A stretch of 64,000 nt of DNA from positions 1 to 64,000 of the forward strand of contig NZ_JBIWES010000005.1 of the NCBI RefSeq assembly GCF_044762665.1. The letters run 5' to 3'. This document shows, piece by piece, positions 52,811-60,514 of the stretch. The position numbers and the translations under genes were made by a program. The notes below the pieces were generated by a model. It made no database searches and was not told the origin of the DNA. It saw only the letters and a list, made by a program, of their open reading frames with translations. Each line of letters opens with the position of its first letter. The stretch's first letter is position 1. The stretch comes from Peribacillus frigoritolerans_B (GTDB lineage Bacteria; Bacillota; Bacilli; Bacillales; DSM-1321).

Positions 52811-53254
52811 AATTAGGATTTGATTGTTAATATGATGTTCCATATGTTCTAGATAATCTTTTATTAGCCACTCCAATGATTTTAGTTGATTATTCCCTAT
52901 ATCACAAAGATTAGATAATCTATCATTTGGTGTATTCGTTATTATATGAATGATTTGCTTATTTAAAGCACAAAAAAGGTTAACGATCTCATCCAATGGT
53001 CGCTCTTGGTAATTCTGAGCTAATACCCATTGGTCTTGATTGTATGTTTGTATAACATATGGCTGTTCTTCGTACTGAATCTTGATAAACCTGCTCATAT
53101 TGTTCAATGCAGAATCGCATAGATGTCCTAAAATCTCTTTTGGGGACCATTTGTGTGGCATTGGTCGATGATTTAATTCTTTTTCTGTCATCCGGTTGAA
53201 CTCTTCAGGTATAAAACCTATCCAATGATTGATTCCATCTATTACATTTTTCAA
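52802..53254 (-). CDS. DinB/YfiT-like metal-dependent protein
   Basis: A 150-residue four-helix-bundle protein. Expected metal ligands are the His in ILGHLCDSA (about 44) and the two His in LEHMEHHINNQ (about 138-141), the usual DinB superfamily spacing; MPHKWSPKEIL is also typical. Relatives include bacillithiol S-transferases and hydrolases of unknown substrate. Start: TTG 53254 after GGGGGAG. Confidence 0.85.
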   Translation of the reverse strand: MKNVIDGINHWIGFIPEEFNRMTEKELNHRPMPHKWSPKEILGHLCDSALNNMSRFIKIQYEEQPYVIQTYNQDQWVLAQNYQERPLDEIVNLFCALNKQIIHIITNTPNDRLSNLCDIGNNQLKSLEWLIKDYLEHMEHHINNQILIKK

Positions 53255-53388
53255 TTTGCACTCCCCCTAAGTTGTACCTAAAGGATTTTTATTCGGCAAC
53301 CAACCGGAAAATACCTCCTTCTTCAACTAACTTCATTGTTTGTTGAATATGGAAAACAACAGCATTAAATAACAGCCCCAAAAGAAAA

Positions 53389-53458
53389 AACCGAAATCAA
53401 AAATGGATTTCGGTTCAGACTTCAGGCAAACTTGAAGAAAAGTCAGTTTGCCTGAAGT
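53389..53458 (-). terminator. Two stem-loops, probable terminator of the iron-regulated operon
   Basis: ACTTCAGGCAAACT pairs with AGTTTGCCTGAAGT (53419-53458, perfect 14 bp) and AACCGAAATC with GATTTCGGTT (53389-53415, perfect 10 bp, then TTTTTTCTTTT on the minus strand). No gene lies between these and the FbpB-like gene upstream on the minus strand, apart from repeats. Confidence 0.6.
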
Positions 53459-53539
53459 TTTAAAAAAGTGCCAGTTGATTTCAGAAAACCAATAAGGGTT
53501 TCCTAAAACAATAAAAAAACCATATAAATCGAGTTTGCA

Positions 53540-53962
53540 CAGTTTTTTCTTTAAAAGCGTTCCAGCTGATTTCAGAAATCCGCTCCCTTTCCGCCGACTG
53601 CCTGCCGAGCCTCCTCGACGCAAGCGTCTGTGGTGTCTCGGCTAGCCAGTTTTTCGGCAGGAGTGTCGCATATTTCTTCAATCCATTAAGGATTACAGTA
53701 AAAAAACATCAAGCCTTGTCTTAAACATGGTTTGGAATGAGTCCAGCCTACAGTTTCTTCTTAACAAACGTTCCAGTTGATTTCAGAAATCCGCTCCCTT
53801 TCCGCCGACTGCCTGCCGAGCCTCATCAAAGCAAGCGTCTGTGGTGTCTCGGCTAGCCCGGTTTTCGGCAGGAGTGTCGCATATTTCTTCAATCCATTAA
53901 GGATTACAGTAAAAAAACATCAAGCCTTGTCTTAAACATGGTTTGGAATGAGTCCAGCCTAC
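53540..53962. repeat. 211-bp tandem repeat, two copies, broken by the assembly gap
   Basis: The segment GTTCCAG(C/T)TGATTTCAG...GTCCAGCCTAC is present from 53559 and again from 53770, a 211-bp period with few differences. Each holds a GC-rich REP-like centre (CCGCTCCCTTTCCGCC ... CGGCAGGAGTGTCGC). A shorter, centre-deleted relative starts at about 53466. Sequence after the gap resumes with AGCCTACAG, the same as before it, so more copies may be collapsed in the Ns. Confidence 0.9.
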
Positions 53963-54055
53963 NNNNNNNNNNNNNNNNNNNNNNNNNNNNNNNNNNNNNN
54001 NNNNNNNNNNNNNNNNNNNNNNNNNNNNNNNNNNNNNNNNNNNNNNNNNNNNNNN
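53963..54055. other. Assembly gap (93 Ns)
   Basis: A run of 93 undefined bases in the repeat region. Flanks GTCCAGCCTAC and AGCCTACAG share sequence, indicating that the true length is unknown. Confidence 1.
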
Positions 54056-54145
54056 AGCCTACAGCTGGGAGATCCCACACGCAAAGACCCCTGAGGGCGG
54101 AACTGTCCGCGGAAAGCGGGTGCCCGACGTTTTAATCAACGTTCA
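54056..54145. repeat. REP-like element, right half
   Basis: ACGCAAAGACCCCTGAGGGCGG, then CTGTCCGCGGAAAGCGGGTGCCCGACGTT, matches the right half of the element at 10743-10862 (GAGGGCGGACCGCCCGCGGAAAGCG). It reaches the stop codon of the FbpB-like gene. Confidence 0.7.
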
Positions 54146-54306
54146 AATTTTGACCAATCATGATTGTACTTGCTTACTGCCCTTTTTTCATTGATGGCTT
54201 TTTGATCGATTTTTGTATAGATGCGTTCCACTTCAATTTTGTCATGCAACAGAAGTTCACGGTTTTCCTTTAGCAGTTCAGTATAAGATTTCCTTCTCCT
54301 AGACAT
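54136..54306 (-). CDS. FbpB-like Fur-regulated small basic protein (56 aa)
   Basis: The frame starts MSRRRKSYTELLKENRELLL and ends KYNHDWSKFER. The pattern RRRxSxxELxxxNxxELLxD...ExIxxxID is that of the FbpB family of small basic proteins which, in B. subtilis, help the FsrA small RNA in iron sparing. ATG 54306 lies in the end of the FbpA-like gene (8-base overlap, GAGAGGTGA upstream). A repeat element abuts its stop. Family assignment is from memory of the pattern. Confidence 0.78.
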   Translation of the reverse strand: MSRRRKSYTELLKENRELLLHDKIEVERIYTKIDQKAINEKRAVSKYNHDWSKFER

Positions 54307-54466
54307 TTTTTAATTCACCTCTCAAGTGATTGAATTCCTTCTGTAAAACTACGATCGGAAGCTCGTATAGTTGTTTATTATATTTTTTAAAAATCCCGAA
54401 TTTCAGAAGTTCTTGTATAAGTTCCTCTTTTTTTGCTTCTCCCTTTGCACTTAATTGGGTAATCAT
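54299..54466 (-). CDS. FbpA-like Fur-regulated small basic protein (55 aa)
   Basis: The frame starts MITQLSAKGEAKKEELIQEL and continues LKFGIFKKYNKQLYELPI... to GELKNV. The pattern (E)xLIxxLxxxGIxKKxxxQLYELxxxxLxxEF matches the FbpA family. AAGGAGG lies directly before ATG 54466. It overlaps the FbpB-like gene and the odd 3' end of the flavodoxin frame. Location behind a Fur box supports a role in the iron-limitation response. Confidence 0.78.
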   Translation of the reverse strand: MITQLSAKGEAKKEELIQELLKFGIFKKYNKQLYELPIVVLQKEFNHLRGELKNV

Positions 54467-54998
54467 CAAGGACCCTCCTTAACAAAAATACAGACTTTTG
54501 GTATTTGGGGCTGCCTAGCATCCGATCCCACATGAAGAATCTCCACTTCTTCCTATTGCTTCCCCATATAAGGGCATGCTCTGCAAAGTCTGCGCATTTC
54601 CTCCATTGTTCGTATGTACTGCTTTCATGGTGTACTTTCAATACTCGATCATATACATCAAATCCATATCGCTTCATTTTATCGGAAAGGATATCTATCG
54701 CGGCGCAGGGTTTCGAATGGGTCAGATCGCCGGCACCAAAGAATGCAACTTTCACTCCAGCAAAGTCCACTTGATCAATTTCTTCATAAAACTCGTTTGC
54801 TTCATACGGTAAATCTTCAAGATTCCATGTATATAAACCAATAAAGGCCAAATCAAAATCCTTTAAAGCATCAACTTCAACAGTATCCAATCTTTCCATA
54901 TATACTTCACAGCCGACAGCCTTCATTCTATTCTTAATGTTTATAGCCATTTTCTCGGTATTACCGGATAAACTGACATAACCAATGAATACCTTCAC
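54387..54998 (-). CDS. Flavodoxin, with unusual C-terminal extension
   Basis: A short-chain flavodoxin: FMN phosphate loop VSLSGNTEKMA (residues 7-17), the isoalloxazine loop YTWNLEDLPYEANEF and AFFGAGDLTH. Flavodoxins replace ferredoxin when iron is short. Normal length is about 150 residues; this frame has 203, and its last 25-30 codons overlap the FbpA-like gene in another frame, so a stop or frame may have been lost, giving a tail unrelated to the fold. Start: GTG 54998, eight bases after GGAAGG. First gene behind the Fur box. Confidence 0.87.
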   Translation of the reverse strand: MKVFIGYVSLSGNTEKMAINIKNRMKAVGCEVYMERLDTVEVDALKDFDLAFIGLYTWNLEDLPYEANEFYEEIDQVDFAGVKVAFFGAGDLTHSKPCAAIDILSDKMKRYGFDVYDRVLKVHHESSTYEQWRKCADFAEHALIWGSNRKKWRFFMWDRMLGSPKYQKSVFLLRRVLDDYPIKCKGRSKKRGTYTRTSEIRDF

Positions 54999-55042
54999 CC
55001 ATATCACCTTCCTAATTGAGAATTAATTTCATTACACATCCC

Positions 55043-55072
55043 ACTATAAATGAAAATGATTCTCATTGTCAA
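55043..55072 (-). promoter_or_regulatory. Fur-box promoter of the flavodoxin operon
   Basis: On the minus strand TTGACA (55072-55067), an 18-base spacer and TATAGT (55048-55043) form a near-consensus sigma-A promoter. The spacer is almost wholly the Fur box TGAAAATGATTCTCATTGTCA (55051-55071, + strand), close to the consensus GATAATGATAATCATTATC. Repression by Fur with iron follows directly from this layout. Confidence 0.88.
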
Positions 55073-55180
55073 TTATTTACCTTCGCTAAATATATGCAGG
55101 ATGAACATAAGGAACGGATAATCTTCGCCTTCCCTGTATCTGTAATGCTGTTGGAACGTTCAAATTCATTCTTCCAAAAA

Positions 55181-55217
55181 AAGAGCCCGTTTACTAATTA
55201 AGAGTAAACGCGCTCTT
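55181..55217. terminator. Terminator of the nitroreductase operon
   Basis: AAGAGCcCGTTTACT pairs with AGTAAACGcGCTCTT; A-run on the left gives the T-tract on the minus strand, 36 bases behind the nitroreductase stop. Confidence 0.85.
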
Positions 55218-55252
55218 GGCTAATCTATTATCCTAAATCTTTAATCTTTGAA

Positions 55253-55855
55253 TTAATAAAATTTTACAATATCTTCGAAAGGCAGGAACGTTTTTTCTTC
55301 TTGTTGTTCATTCGGCTCACCAAATGGCATTTGAGCTATCAACGACCACTTCCCTGGAAGATCCCAATTCTTCTTCACTTCTTCATCAATTATCGGATTA
55401 TAATGTTGTAAAGATGCACCTATGCCTTCCGCTGATAAAGTCACCCATATTGCATACTGCAGCATAGCACTTCCTTGATGGGACCAATATGGAAACTGTT
55501 CTTTATAGGAGGGTGCCTTTTCTTGCATTTGTTCTATTGTTTCATTATTTTCAAAGAATAGAATGGTACCCACTCCATCACGAAATCCTTGTAATCGTTC
55601 TACAGTTGCCGCAAAGCTCTCTTCTGGAACGCGGGTACGAAGTGTTTCCTTTACAATATCCCAGAACTTTTCATGCTGGTCATCCATCACTACCACCACT
55701 CGTCCGCTTTGCATATTAAATGAAGTTGGTGCATGTAAAGCGGTTTTTAACACTTCATTCATTCTTTCTTTCGTAATATTATCGTTCTTTTTCACCTTAC
55801 GGATGGAACGGCGATTGATGATTGCTTCTTGTACATTTGTTGTAGTTGCTGACAT
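55253..55855 (-). CDS. Nitroreductase family flavoprotein
   Basis: A 200-residue FMN-dependent oxidoreductase. RRSIRKVK (about 16-23) and APTSFNMQSGRVVVV (about 42-56) bind FMN phosphate and ring; EGIGASLQHYNPIIDEEV is the second conserved block. Resembles MhqN/YdfN- and YodC-type enzymes induced by quinones. TTGGAGGAG precedes the ATG. It lies 55 bases behind the DsbA-family gene, probably in one transcript. Confidence 0.9.
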   Translation of the reverse strand: MSATTTNVQEAIINRRSIRKVKKNDNITKERMNEVLKTALHAPTSFNMQSGRVVVVMDDQHEKFWDIVKETLRTRVPEESFAATVERLQGFRDGVGTILFFENNETIEQMQEKAPSYKEQFPYWSHQGSAMLQYAIWVTLSAEGIGASLQHYNPIIDEEVKKNWDLPGKWSLIAQMPFGEPNEQQEEKTFLPFEDIVKFY

Positions 55856-55910
55856 TTTAACTCCTCCAAATTATGATTCATTTAATTTTATTTAATAACA
55901 CAAAAGGCTT

Positions 55911-56561
55911 TTAACAATTCCCCTTAACGTCACATTGCAAGCCCTCAAATTCATTCCGTTTATTTTTCGCTTCTTCCTTCTCAATGACTTGTGCCAACCT
56001 TTCTTTGCTGGCTAGTCCTTGAATAACTTCATCACCAATAATAAACGTCGGGACAGCCCTGATATCTGCTTCTTCATAAGCATGTTTGAGTGCTTGTTGA
56101 TGCACTTCCCGATACTTTCGTGATACTAAAGCTTCTCTAAAGGCATCTACAGGAAGCTCAACTTCACCCGCTAGTTTTGTCAATACTTCAATATCTTCAA
56201 TATTTTGTTCCTCTTGAAAAAACGCTGTAAATACTCTGTTGTGGAATTCGTTCCCTTTTCCGTGCTCCTTTGCAAAATGGCAACCTTCGAATGCCAAATG
56301 TGTATATGGATGCGGGGAGACATGGGGTAAACGCATATCAACCCCTAGCTTTTTCGCAGCAGGAAGAATGTAAGAATCCCATGAATTCAACTTATCGGGT
56401 TCCTTCCATGGATCGATTTTGGCATATGGACTCGGACGCAATTCAAATGGCATCCATTCCACTTCTACATCCTTTTCTTTCACGATTTCGTCCAAAGGTC
56501 CTTTACCTAAAAAACAAAATGGGCAAATAAAATCAGAATACGCTTTAATTTTCACTGTCAT
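55911..56561 (-). CDS. DsbA family oxidoreductase (FrnE-like)
   Basis: A 216-residue thioredoxin-fold protein with the active-site pair in DFICPFCFLGKG (CPFC, about 11-14), a helical insert, and the cis-proline loop IRAVPTFIIGDEVIQGL. No signal peptide, so it is cytoplasmic; relatives are FrnE and 2-hydroxychromene isomerase-like enzymes. ATG 56561 is chosen with GAGGG upstream. Two palindromes lie upstream of it. Confidence 0.92.
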   Translation of the reverse strand: MTVKIKAYSDFICPFCFLGKGPLDEIVKEKDVEVEWMPFELRPSPYAKIDPWKEPDKLNSWDSYILPAAKKLGVDMRLPHVSPHPYTHLAFEGCHFAKEHGKGNEFHNRVFTAFFQEEQNIEDIEVLTKLAGEVELPVDAFREALVSRKYREVHQQALKHAYEEADIRAVPTFIIGDEVIQGLASKERLAQVIEKEEAKNKRNEFEGLQCDVKGNC

Positions 56562-56595
56562 AATATATTCCCTCACTTTTCATTTTCAGTTAAAC

Positions 56596-56616
56596 TTGTA
56601 ACCAAATCAGTTACAA
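56596..56616. promoter_or_regulatory. Palindromic operator candidate
   Basis: TTGTAAC-caaatca-GTTACAA, perfect 7-bp arms, starts 35 bases upstream of the DsbA-family gene. The GTAAC-N7-GTTAC form is like sites of HxlR/MarR-type redox regulators, which is fitting for a nitroreductase operon. Confidence 0.6.
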
Positions 56617-56686
56617 TATAGAGCAAAAAAAATTAATATAAGAACATTGCATTCAGTTACTACACAGTCGATTGTTTCACTACCTG

Positions 56687-56707
56687 CTGTAATCATTTTA
56701 GTTACAG
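56687..56707. promoter_or_regulatory. Second palindrome upstream
   Basis: CTGTAA-tcattttag-TTACAG with 6-bp arms, 126 bases upstream of the DsbA-family gene, shares GTAA/TTAC ends with the first palindrome. Confidence 0.45.
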
Positions 56708-56757
56708 GTTGGAATAATGTCAACCATTATTTTAAAAAAGCATGAACTATTTTAAAG

Positions 56758-56803
56758 AAAAAAAGTTTGTAAAGAAAATACCGCTTTCTCTACAAACTTT
56801 TTT
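56758..56803 (-). terminator. Terminator of the RND gene
   Basis: AAAAAGTTTGTAaAGAAA pairs with TTTCTcTACAAACTTTTTT just behind the RND transporter stop at 56815. Confidence 0.88.
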
Positions 56804-56814
56804 ATTAAGCTTCC

Positions 56815-59800
56815 TTACATCTCTATTTGTTCGCTTACGGGTTCTCTCTTTTTCCTTCTCTGTTTTTTCGATTTTTTATAGTACAGCAATTCGTATATAC
56901 ATGGAATGACGATAAGTGTGAGCAGTGTGGAAACAGCTAGCCCGCCAATGACAACGATCGCTAAACTTTGTGAAACCAAGCTCCCTGTTTCCGCTTTTTT
57001 ATATAAAAGCGGAAGCATGGCACAAATCGTTGCTACAGCCGTCATTATGATCGGACGGAATCTTGTAGCCGTCGCTTCGACGATTGCATCACGGATGATC
57101 ATTTTTTCTTCGTTTTGTTTGACCCGATCCAGAAGCACAATCGCGTTTGTCACAACAATTCCAATTAACATGAGAGCACCCAGCAGTGCTGTAATATCCA
57201 CTGGAATTCTACTGATAACCAATCCTAATACCGCTCCAATAGCAGCAAATGGCAAGGAAAATAGAATGGCGATCGGTGCTTTGATCGATTTAAATGTGAT
57301 AACCATGATCAAAAAGACAATGCCGATCGATATTAACATCGTAAGGAACAAATCGGTAAAATCATCTGTCTGCTGAGCACTGGCTCCCCCGACTAAAACT
57401 TCAACATCATTCGGAATATCAAGGCCGTTGTTCTCCTTATCTCCAAATATCTCAAGATTTATTTTGCTTGCAATATCGGAAAGTTTAGTCGGATCGACCG
57501 TTGCCGTTAATTGAAGATATGTTTCTCCATCTTTATGGAACTGCGTCGTTGCACTCTCTTCACTCTTTAAAGAAGCAACCTTGGACACAGGAGCTAGACC
57601 GCCCTCTGTCATGATCGGAATGCTTTTTAAATCCTCCGGTTTTTTAGGATCTAAGATTGGTTCAAGGACGACAGGTGTCTGCTTATCCTGTAAAGTTATA
57701 TTGCCGATAGGAGTTTTATTGAGCATGATACCTAATTGTTGACCGATTTGTTCTGTATTGCCTTTAGCCGGATCTACAGTGAATGAATAAATGGTTTTCT
57801 TTTCATCTTGGTTCGTTGTAACCTCTTCGATTCCTTTAATATCCTGAATACTTTCTTTGACCTTATTGGCCGTCAGTTCCAAATCTTCAACATTACTGCC
57901 GATCACATCTATCGTAATGTTCGTCTTTGATGCCCCCATCATAAATGAAGAGGCTTGGGCCGTAAGCTTCGCATCAGGATAGTTTTCTTGTTCCTTTTCC
58001 ACTTTTTCCAGGATTGTATCCACATTTGCCTTATCCTTCACCAGAATGCCGAAAATCGCTTCTGTAGGTGATGCGACTTCTCCATATTGTGCCATCTCGG
58101 CAGAGTTTCCTAATTGCATGAAAATATTATCCACTTCACTCATACCCTGCATCGTTTCTTCTAGTTCAATCGCTTTTTCCTTTACTCTTTCATAGGGCTG
58201 ATCATTTGGATAAGTTAATGTCACGGAGACATAGTCTGCTGAAGAATTATCAATCGCCCCTTTTGGCATGGCAAAATATGTACCAACGGAACCGACAAAC
58301 AACAGCATCGCAACAATCAGGACAACCGATTTATGATTCAGTGACCAAGTAACTAGTTTGGTAAAACGCTTGGCAGGTCGATGTTTTGGCAGCTCCGTCC
58401 TTTTCAGCAACCCTGCGCTCATTAACGGAACAACCGTCAATGCCACAATTAAAGAAGCCAGCAATGAATAAGTGACAGTCAAAGCGAAAGGCAGAAGAAA
58501 CTCTTGAAGTCCTCCATTCAATAAAGCAACCGGCAAGAAAACAGCTACAGTAGTAAGGGTTGAAGCTGTTATTGCCACTCCCACCTCTTTCGTTGCATCC
58601 ATCACCAATTCGACTGAAATCTTCTCCTGCTGCATTTTCCGGAAAATATTCTCAATAACAACAATACTATCGTCCACCAAGCGCCCGATCGCTACAGCGA
58701 CACCGCCCAGCGTCAAAATATTCAGCGTCACTCCCGACAATGACAGTAAAAATAACGTAAAGCCAAGAGATAGCGGTATGGATACGATTGTAATGAATGT
58801 AGATCGTACATTCCGTAAAAACACCATGATTACAATCGTAGCGAATAGCGCACCCAGCAGAACTTCTTTTACCATCGTCTGAACGGAAGTCTCCACCATA
58901 TCAGCTGTAGATAAATAAATGACCGATTTCTGGTCACTATACTTTTCATTAATTTCTTTTGCTACTTTTTCAACCTCTTTACTGATTGTGACAGCATTTG
59001 ATTGACTGTCCTTGATAATGCTTAAATCAATGCTTTCCTTACCATTAAAACGACTGATGAGGTTACCATCATTCGCTTCTTCAACTTTTGCTATTTCTCC
59101 AAGTGTGACATTTGGAGTGACCTTTAACGCTTTTAATTTTTCAATACTTGTTAAATCCCCGATAACCTTGATGTTACTTGCCTTCCCATCAATCACTTTT
59201 TCACCTACGGCCAGAGCTGTATTCTGACCGTTAAGGACGCTCATGACATCTTGAATGGAGACTTTCTTTTTAGCCAACTCTTCATTATCCACTTTGACTG
59301 AAAGAACGGATTGGGAAACCCCAAATGTCTGTACATCCGAAACCCCTTTAATCTCTTTATAGAGAGGCTCCAATTCTTTCTTGGTAAAGTCTATATTTTC
59401 AGCTGTTATTCCATCCTTAAAAGTAACAGATACAAATGAAATGGGAATCATTGATGTATTTAACTGTGTAACAGTAGGCTTTGACATGCTTTGTGGCAAT
59501 GCTACACTGCCTAAAGCCTCTTGAACGTCCAGTTTCGCTTGTTTCATATCCGATCCGGCCTCAAAGAATAGATCTACTTTTGAAAATCCATCTCCGGTGG
59601 TGGAGGACATAGAACTCTTTCCTTTAACTCCCGTAACGGCGCTTTCAATCGGTTCTGTAACTTGTGCTTCCATCGTTTTGGAATCGGTGCCCTGCCCCAT
59701 TGTGATAATCGTAACTTGTGGATTATCGGCAGATGGCAAAAATTCCATCGGCAGCTTAAAATAACTGACAACTCCTATCAACAAAATAAATATGGTTACC

Positions 59801-59850
59801 AATGAAACGGCAGCCTTGTTTTTAAATGACCACTTAGTAAAAAACTCCAC
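56815..59850 (-). CDS. RND superfamily efflux transporter (AcrB/HAE1-like)
   Basis: A 1011-residue protein with the RND plan: one helix at about 12-32, a large outside loop (about 33-325), six helices (about 330-545), a second loop (about 560-825) and five final helices. VAVAIGRLVDDSIVVIENIFRK carries the paired aspartates for proton flow, and GIVVTNAIVLLDRVKQNE is the matching part of the second half. Gram-positive RND pumps such as SwrC export surfactants or lipids. Start GTG 59850. No membrane-fusion partner is adjacent. Confidence 0.93.
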   Translation of the reverse strand: MEFFTKWSFKNKAAVSLVTIFILLIGVVSYFKLPMEFLPSADNPQVTIITMGQGTDSKTMEAQVTEPIESAVTGVKGKSSMSSTTGDGFSKVDLFFEAGSDMKQAKLDVQEALGSVALPQSMSKPTVTQLNTSMIPISFVSVTFKDGITAENIDFTKKELEPLYKEIKGVSDVQTFGVSQSVLSVKVDNEELAKKKVSIQDVMSVLNGQNTALAVGEKVIDGKASNIKVIGDLTSIEKLKALKVTPNVTLGEIAKVEEANDGNLISRFNGKESIDLSIIKDSQSNAVTISKEVEKVAKEINEKYSDQKSVIYLSTADMVETSVQTMVKEVLLGALFATIVIMVFLRNVRSTFITIVSIPLSLGFTLFLLSLSGVTLNILTLGGVAVAIGRLVDDSIVVIENIFRKMQQEKISVELVMDATKEVGVAITASTLTTVAVFLPVALLNGGLQEFLLPFALTVTYSLLASLIVALTVVPLMSAGLLKRTELPKHRPAKRFTKLVTWSLNHKSVVLIVAMLLFVGSVGTYFAMPKGAIDNSSADYVSVTLTYPNDQPYERVKEKAIELEETMQGMSEVDNIFMQLGNSAEMAQYGEVASPTEAIFGILVKDKANVDTILEKVEKEQENYPDAKLTAQASSFMMGASKTNITIDVIGSNVEDLELTANKVKESIQDIKGIEEVTTNQDEKKTIYSFTVDPAKGNTEQIGQQLGIMLNKTPIGNITLQDKQTPVVLEPILDPKKPEDLKSIPIMTEGGLAPVSKVASLKSEESATTQFHKDGETYLQLTATVDPTKLSDIASKINLEIFGDKENNGLDIPNDVEVLVGGASAQQTDDFTDLFLTMLISIGIVFLIMVITFKSIKAPIAILFSLPFAAIGAVLGLVISRIPVDITALLGALMLIGIVVTNAIVLLDRVKQNEEKMIIRDAIVEATATRFRPIIMTAVATICAMLPLLYKKAETGSLVSQSLAIVVIGGLAVSTLLTLIVIPCIYELLYYKKSKKQRRKKREPVSEQIEM

Positions 59851-59989
59851 GCACTAATCACCCCTGAATAAAATTTAGAAGAAAATAATTCCATTTCAAA
59901 TCTTACCATATATTACTAATGTTGGAGTGTTAATTTTTTATTGATTTTTATATTCTTTTATGTCTCTCGATGCGGAGAACTTTTTCCAC

Positions 59990-60025
59990 AAAAAAAAAGG
60001 CTGCCGCAGCAGCATCCAGTTTTTA
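59990..60025 (-). terminator. Terminator-like hairpin
   Basis: GGATGCTGC-tgcg-GCAGCC followed by TTTTTTTTT on the minus strand, upstream of the RND gene and about 120 bases behind the small frame at 60145-60330. Confidence 0.65.
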
Positions 60026-60055
60026 GTCAAAAGAAGTTCTATCTTACTGTTAAAA

Positions 60056-60126
60056 CAAAGTTGATTGGAGCGGGTGTTCGAGACTCCTGCGGGAAAAGCG
60101 AGTGCCTGGAGTGGAAATTAACGTCC
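60056..60126. repeat. REP-like element, centre-deleted copy
   Basis: GTTGATTGGAGCGGGTGTTCGAGACTCCTGCGGG is joined directly to AAAAGCGAGTGCCTGGAGTGG. Compared with 10743-10862 about 50 bp of the GC-rich middle are missing, the ends being joined at GCGG repeats. Confidence 0.75.
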
Positions 60127-60144
60127 AAAAATGAAGATACTCGA

Positions 60145-60330
60145 TTATTTATATCCTTTGAAAAAAAGCATAACGATAGCCGAAACCATTACCCCGATAA
60201 ACAATAACGGGCCGATGCCCGAGCTATACACGAAGTATACCGTGATGTGGCGAAAAATGAGCACGACAAGAAATAGGAATAACAGGAAACACAAAACCAT
60301 GATCAGAGCGGTATTTTTATTCCGGTACAA
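60145..60330 (-). CDS. Possible small membrane protein (61 aa)
   Basis: The frame starts at TTG 60330 (MYRNKNTALIM) and has two hydrophobic helices (about 8-27 and 40-57) with the connecting part RHITVYFVYSSGIGP. ATGGGG is the only ribosome-binding-like sequence. A terminator-like hairpin lies downstream. No family recognised; may be a real small gene or chance. Confidence 0.45.
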   Translation of the reverse strand: MYRNKNTALIMVLCFLLFLFLVVLIFRHITVYFVYSSGIGPLLFIGVMVSAIVMLFFKGYK

Positions 60331-60459
60331 GTAACCAGCCCCATTTTAGTAGCCTTATTTACACTAAGGAATGCATCCTACGAATGCATGCTAACATCAA
60401 CATTCCGTTAAGAAACAATATGCACCACACGTTTTGTACTATTCTGTATACAAATAAAA

Positions 60460-60482
60460 AAAGGGCTGCAGCAGCAACCCGA
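60460..60482 (-). terminator. Terminator of the deacetylase gene
   Basis: GGGTTGC-tgct-GCAGCCC followed by TTTTTTTA on the minus strand, 35 bases behind the deacetylase stop. Confidence 0.85.
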
Positions 60483-60514
60483 TTCTTTGTAAATCGATTG
60501 GACGAAAAAAGAAA

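Noticed and set aside
53333..53681. Two frames over the hairpin and repeat region
   Set aside because: They consist of stem-loop and REP-like sequence with no ribosome binding site or family resemblance.
53938..54135. Open frame spanning the N gap
   Set aside because: Half of it is undefined bases and the rest is repeat sequence; no evidence for a protein.
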